NCBI RefSeq assembly: GCF_004134775.1
Contig: NZ_SDOZ01000002.1
Coordinates: 186,001-250,000 of the forward strand
Origin: Candidatus Borkfalkia ceftriaxoniphila
GTDB taxonomy: Bacteria > Bacillota > Clostridia > Christensenellales > Borkfalkiaceae
Reading direction: 5' to 3'
Length of the DNA: 64,000 nucleotides
The translations under genes were made by a program, and so were the position numbers. Shown here in pieces: positions 60,874 to 64,000 of this stretch. Below the pieces are notes generated by a model that did not search any database, had not been told where the DNA came from, and worked only from the letters and a program-made list of their open reading frames with translations. Numbering within the stretch: position 1 is the stretch's first letter; each line of letters begins with the position of its first letter.

Positions 60874-62265
60874 TCAATTCAACCAACTCCGATCAAAATC
60901 TTTCTTGGGATTTTGACGGGGGTACCAATCGACAGGGGGATCGTTGATCAGCGTATCCTGCATATCCATATACACGTTATCGTTCAAAAGTTTGATCGTT
61001 TCTGCGGCTGTCAGACCGGAGGTTCCCGCAATGTAAGCAGACATAATGGTGTTATTGCCCGCCGAATGATCGCCCGTCATATAATCGATACCGGTGGCGT
61101 ACGCTCCGACATATTTGTATTCTTCCGCAAACGCCGCATAGGTGGCGTCGTGATATTCTACATTCTTGTTCACGATAATGGACTGCGTTCTGTCGGCAAG
61201 AATCTGCTGCACTTCGTCGCTGACCAGATAGCGGATCAGCATGAGCGAAGCCGCCATTTCATCCTTGCTCGCAACGGGGCTGTACGAAATGCCGTCGTAC
61301 CCGCCGAATACATATTTGACTTCATCGGAAATCACTTCGGGCGCGGGAATCGCGAACGCGTCGATCTGATCGTTCGGCATGATCGAAGTGATGTCGCCCA
61401 GATTATTGACGTTCGCGAATACCATGGCGGCATTGCGCGAAGTAAACTGCTTGATGGCGCCCGAACTTGAAACAGCGATCGCTCCCCTGCCGAAATATTC
61501 CTGTTTGTACCAATCGCGCACCTTTTCGTACACCGCTACCGCATCCGAAATATCCTCGTCCGGTTCCAGGCGGCCGACCTGATATCCGGGTTCGTCGACG
61601 CTGCCGTCCAAGACGGAAAGGAACAGCGACATGGCGTTGATGAGATACGTGATCTGGTCGTCCTGTCCGCCCGCAGCCAAAGGAATATAATCGCCGTCGG
61701 CGTATATTTTGTCCATAAGTTGTTCAAATTCCTCGAACGTATCAGGTTTTTCCCAACCTTTTTCCTCAAAGAGCGTCTTATTATAAAAAACCAGTTCCCC
61801 CGTCGCGCGGAACGGCACAGAATAATAATTTCCGTTGATGTTCCCCATTTCCCACGCATCGGGCTGAATGAACGAATCGACGATCTCATCGTGCAGATTG
61901 TTGAGCGTTCCCGCCATCACGCCGTCGGATGCGGACACCAGCGGGTTCATATAGTGAGTGTAAAATATGTACACGTTCGGCAGTTTTCCGCTGATAAAGG
62001 CTGCTTGCAGCACCTGTTCGATCTGGTCATACGGCGTGATCGAAATTTCCACGGTTATATTCGGATACTTTTTTTCAAACCCGTCGATAATGCTTTGGAT
62101 CGCCGCGGAATGTTCGCTCCACATATGCATAAACGAAATTTTGACTTCCGTATTCGGATCGAGGCCGTCGATCGGTTCATCGCCGATCTCAGTCTGATCA
62201 CATCCGGCAAACATAAAGCAACAGGCCAACAGGGCGCCGAACAGCAGCGCCAAAATTTTTTTCAT
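60874..62265 (-). CDS. Sugar-binding lipoprotein of ABC importer (locus C)
   Basis: 463 residues, lipobox MFAGC (Cys near 22). SBP_bac_1-type binding protein: VKISFMHMWSEHSAAIQSIIDGFEKKYPNI (given by its ends), GKLPNVYIFYTHYMNPL, FYNKTLFEEKGWEKPDTFEEF, AASLMLIRYLVSDEVQQILADR. It delivers substrate to the two downstream permeases. AGGAGG precedes ATG 62265. The 109-bp gap to the GH28-like gene has a stem-loop but no clear promoter. Confidence 0.92.
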   Translation of the reverse strand: MKKILALLFGALLACCFMFAGCDQTEIGDEPIDGLDPNTEVKISFMHMWSEHSAAIQSIIDGFEKKYPNITVEISITPYDQIEQVLQAAFISGKLPNVYIFYTHYMNPLVSASDGVMAGTLNNLHDEIVDSFIQPDAWEMGNINGNYYSVPFRATGELVFYNKTLFEEKGWEKPDTFEEFEQLMDKIYADGDYIPLAAGGQDDQITYLINAMSLFLSVLDGSVDEPGYQVGRLEPDEDISDAVAVYEKVRDWYKQEYFGRGAIAVSSSGAIKQFTSRNAAMVFANVNNLGDITSIMPNDQIDAFAIPAPEVISDEVKYVFGGYDGISYSPVASKDEMAASLMLIRYLVSDEVQQILADRTQSIIVNKNVEYHDATYAAFAEEYKYVGAYATGIDYMTGDHSAGNNTIMSAYIAGTSGLTAAETIKLLNDNVYMDMQDTLINDPPVDWYPRQNPKKDFDRSWLN

Positions 62266-62325
62266 AAACTTCCTCCTGAATTTTCAAACGTTCGGCATTT
62301 TCCGCCGACGGATCCGCCCGTAAGG

Positions 62326-62353
62326 GCAGGGAACACAATATTATGCTCCCTGC
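62326..62353 (-). other. Intercistronic stem-loop between the GH28-like and binding-protein genes
   Basis: GCAGGGA and TCCCTGC arms around a 14-base AT-rich loop, with no T run. It may be a weak terminator or an RNA stability element that separates the two expression levels. Confidence 0.4.
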
Positions 62354-62374
62354 GCCCCGGGCACCATACGCTGT

Positions 62375-63997
62375 TTATCCGAATCGTATCCCGATGCCGG
62401 GATCGACGTTGAAATACTCCGCGATATTGCCGTCGGTGACGGCAACGCCGTGAACGGAAACGTTTTTCATAGATACGCCTGTAATCGAACCGCCGGGAAT
62501 CACGACGGAGATCAAGGATTTCGGCTTACATTCGCCGGCAAACGAAACATTTTCGAGCGAAATACTTTTGATAAACCCCGACCCGAACGCATCGTTACCC
62601 GTACGTATCTGTAAAAACTGCGCGATGACGGGAAAGCGTACCGCATCTATGCGCACGTCTTTGATCGTCACGTTCTCGATCGTATTTCCGCCCGTGGCGA
62701 TGATCTGCGCAAAGCCGCCCGATTCCTGTAAACTCCATACGTTCTGATAGGTGATCACGTCGCAGTTTTCCATCGTGACGTTGCGTATATCTCCCCTGGT
62801 ATCCAAACCGAGCAGGAGTACGCGCCCGCCGTCGCTCCAAAGCACGCTGTTTTTAAACGTGAGTCCGTCCGCATCTCCGTAATGGTATGCGACGAAAAGG
62901 TCGTCCGTCGTACGGATAAAGCACCCTGTCGCCACGGCGTTTTTCGACGCGCTGAAATGGATACCGTCCGCATTCGTGCAGTAGCCGAACAGGTTCACGC
63001 CGTCCACCAGCACGTTTTCGCTGTGATTGATCACCAGCATCCACATCGGAGCGTGCATGACGGTAATACCTTCCACGACGACGTCTTTGCAATATTCGAA
63101 ATGAACGGAACCGTTTCTGCCCTCCGAAAGTTCATGCGTGGAAAGCAGGCCGCCGCTGTCAAGGATCCCTCTGCCGCAGAGCGTCACGTTTTCCGTATTT
63201 TCGGAAATGAACGCGCCCTTGACGACCGAACCCTTTTCGAAATAATAGGTATAACCGCTCTGCGCGCTGAAAGTTTCGCCCGCATACGCGTACCCGTAAT
63301 TCGCCCCGCGCGCGCCGTCGGTCACGACCGAAAAGTCGCTCGCCGAACCCGCCGTCGCCTTGTTCAGCGAAACGTTGTTGCCATCCGCATCGTACAGCGT
63401 AAATTCCTGAATATGGACGGCGTGCACATATCTGTCGTCCCCGACGGGCGCGACGTTGTAATTTCCGTTCAGGATCAGGCGGAAATAACGCGCGCTGACG
63501 TTTAACGGAATGCCCGTAAGGTTAAAATTATTTTCAGCCGCCTCGCCCGAAGATTCGTAAACACGTTTCCACGCCTCGTTTTCTCCGGTTTTCGCCTGAA
63601 TTTCGAAACATACTCCGCCGGGCAGAACAAACGATTGTCTGGGAGGCGTCAGAAGGTCGAAACTCGCGACCTGCCGTTCGGAACCGAGATCGATATCCAC
63701 CCAATAGCCGCCCGGAAGCGTGTGGATACCTTTCTTGAAATAATAAGTATCTTTGCCCTCGGGCAGCATACGGGGGACTTCCTGCCCTTCTTCGACGACA
63801 TATACGTTTTCCGCAGTTTGTTCTGCGGCGTATTCGTCCTCGGGGACATTCGTCATGATGTGCAGCGTTTCCGCCTCCCACTCGTCCGCAGGACGAAATA
63901 CCACTTTTCTCGGGCTTTCCGCATTCTGCGTCAGCGTGAAAGTGACCGTATTTCCCTCCTGTATGCTCTTTATGTTGTAGGACGCCGGGCTGATCAC
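62375..63997 (-). CDS. GH28-like right-handed beta-helix protein with F5/8-type domain (partial at window edge)
   Basis: At least 540 residues; the frame runs to the right edge, so the true start lies outside. A discoidin-like (F5/8 type C) domain is visible at about 85-215 (YWVDIDLGSERQVASFDLL, RYFRLILNGNYNVAPV). The rest is a beta-helix with polygalacturonase-like blocks: NVTLCGRGILDSGG, VVEGITVMHAPMWMLVINHS, NADGIHFSASKN and FIRTTDDLFVAYHYGD, which supply the Asp residues expected in GH28. It probably hydrolyses a pectin-like or other acidic polysaccharide. It lies upstream of the locus C transporter in the same direction. Export signal cannot be judged without the N-terminus. Confidence 0.75.
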   Translation of the reverse strand: MISPASYNIKSIQEGNTVTFTLTQNAESPRKVVFRPADEWEAETLHIMTNVPEDEYAAEQTAENVYVVEEGQEVPRMLPEGKDTYYFKKGIHTLPGGYWVDIDLGSERQVASFDLLTPPRQSFVLPGGVCFEIQAKTGENEAWKRVYESSGEAAENNFNLTGIPLNVSARYFRLILNGNYNVAPVGDDRYVHAVHIQEFTLYDADGNNVSLNKATAGSASDFSVVTDGARGANYGYAYAGETFSAQSGYTYYFEKGSVVKGAFISENTENVTLCGRGILDSGGLLSTHELSEGRNGSVHFEYCKDVVVEGITVMHAPMWMLVINHSENVLVDGVNLFGYCTNADGIHFSASKNAVATGCFIRTTDDLFVAYHYGDADGLTFKNSVLWSDGGRVLLLGLDTRGDIRNVTMENCDVITYQNVWSLQESGGFAQIIATGGNTIENVTIKDVRIDAVRFPVIAQFLQIRTGNDAFGSGFIKSISLENVSFAGECKPKSLISVVIPGGSITGVSMKNVSVHGVAVTDGNIAEYFNVDPGIGIRFG

Positions 63998-64000
63998 GTA

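Noticed and set aside
1..64000. tRNA or rRNA genes
   Set aside because: No cloverleaf-like or rRNA-like stretch was recognised in the intergenic regions, which are mostly short; a covariance-model scan would settle this.

Overview
The window looks like chromosomal DNA of a Gram-positive-type anaerobe of the class Clostridia, probably from a gut environment. The evidence is a sodium-type V-ATPase operon in Enterococcus ntp order, many lipoproteins with Gram-positive-style lipoboxes, LacI-controlled sugar ABC importers without a dedicated ATPase, an EFR1-type flavodoxin-ferredoxin, and consensus TTGACA-N17-TATAAT promoters. The C-terminal Gly-Cys-Gly hydrophobic tails on the surface proteins recall uncultured Christensenellales-like Clostridia, but that placement is only a guess. 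Almost all genes lie on the minus strand.

Layout. 1-2313: accessory DNA with an AT-rich zinc-ribbon nuclease-like gene and a DDE transposase. 2337-10933: V-ATPase operon (ntpF-I-K-E-C-G-A-B-D, minus strand) with a consensus promoter and terminator. 10973-13797: hisS and a GH127-like glycosidase. 13880-17031: a three-gene FAD/Fe-S glycerol-3-phosphate-dehydrogenase-like module behind a leader that contains a terminator-like hairpin. 17056-29590: sugar locus B (LacI, binding protein, two permeases, two paralogous GH99/71-like lipoproteins, two surface proteins). 29695-30465: EFR1 flavodoxin-ferredoxin. 30497-41834: sugar locus A (surface protein, lipoprotein, binding protein, two permeases, LacI, URO-D-like protein) with an elaborate control region. 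41903-42484: a DUF1989 protein. 42536-47427: three envelope proteins (membrane alpha/beta hydrolase, duplicated lipoprotein, SGNH lipoprotein). 47509-49712: malic enzyme and a LysR regulator facing each other across one shared promoter segment. 49767-51356: two gene remnants left by a head-to-head deletion. 51406-63997: sugar locus C (GH28-like protein running off the window, binding protein, two permeases, ADP-ribosylglycohydrolase-like protein, GH65 phosphorylase, LacI, two URO-D-like proteins, SGNH hydrolase).

How it works together. The three sugar loci share one plan: secreted or surface glycan-handling proteins, a binding protein plus two permeases, a LacI repressor, and cytoplasmic processing enzymes. 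Two of the three loci also encode URO-D (MtaA/CmuA-type) proteins, which are unexpected in sugar metabolism. None of the three importers has its own ATPase, so a shared MsmK-type ATPase elsewhere is expected.

Most notable: (1) a module of roughly 110-160 residues that I do not recognise, seen three times in one surface protein and six times in another encoded in a different locus; (2) a compact nested inverted-repeat element at 41709-41834 with its own promoter and terminator, either a small RNA or a leader attenuator; (3) superimposed face-to-face promoters for malic enzyme and its LysR neighbour; (4) a glpD-like leader terminator; (5) the URO-D proteins in the sugar loci.
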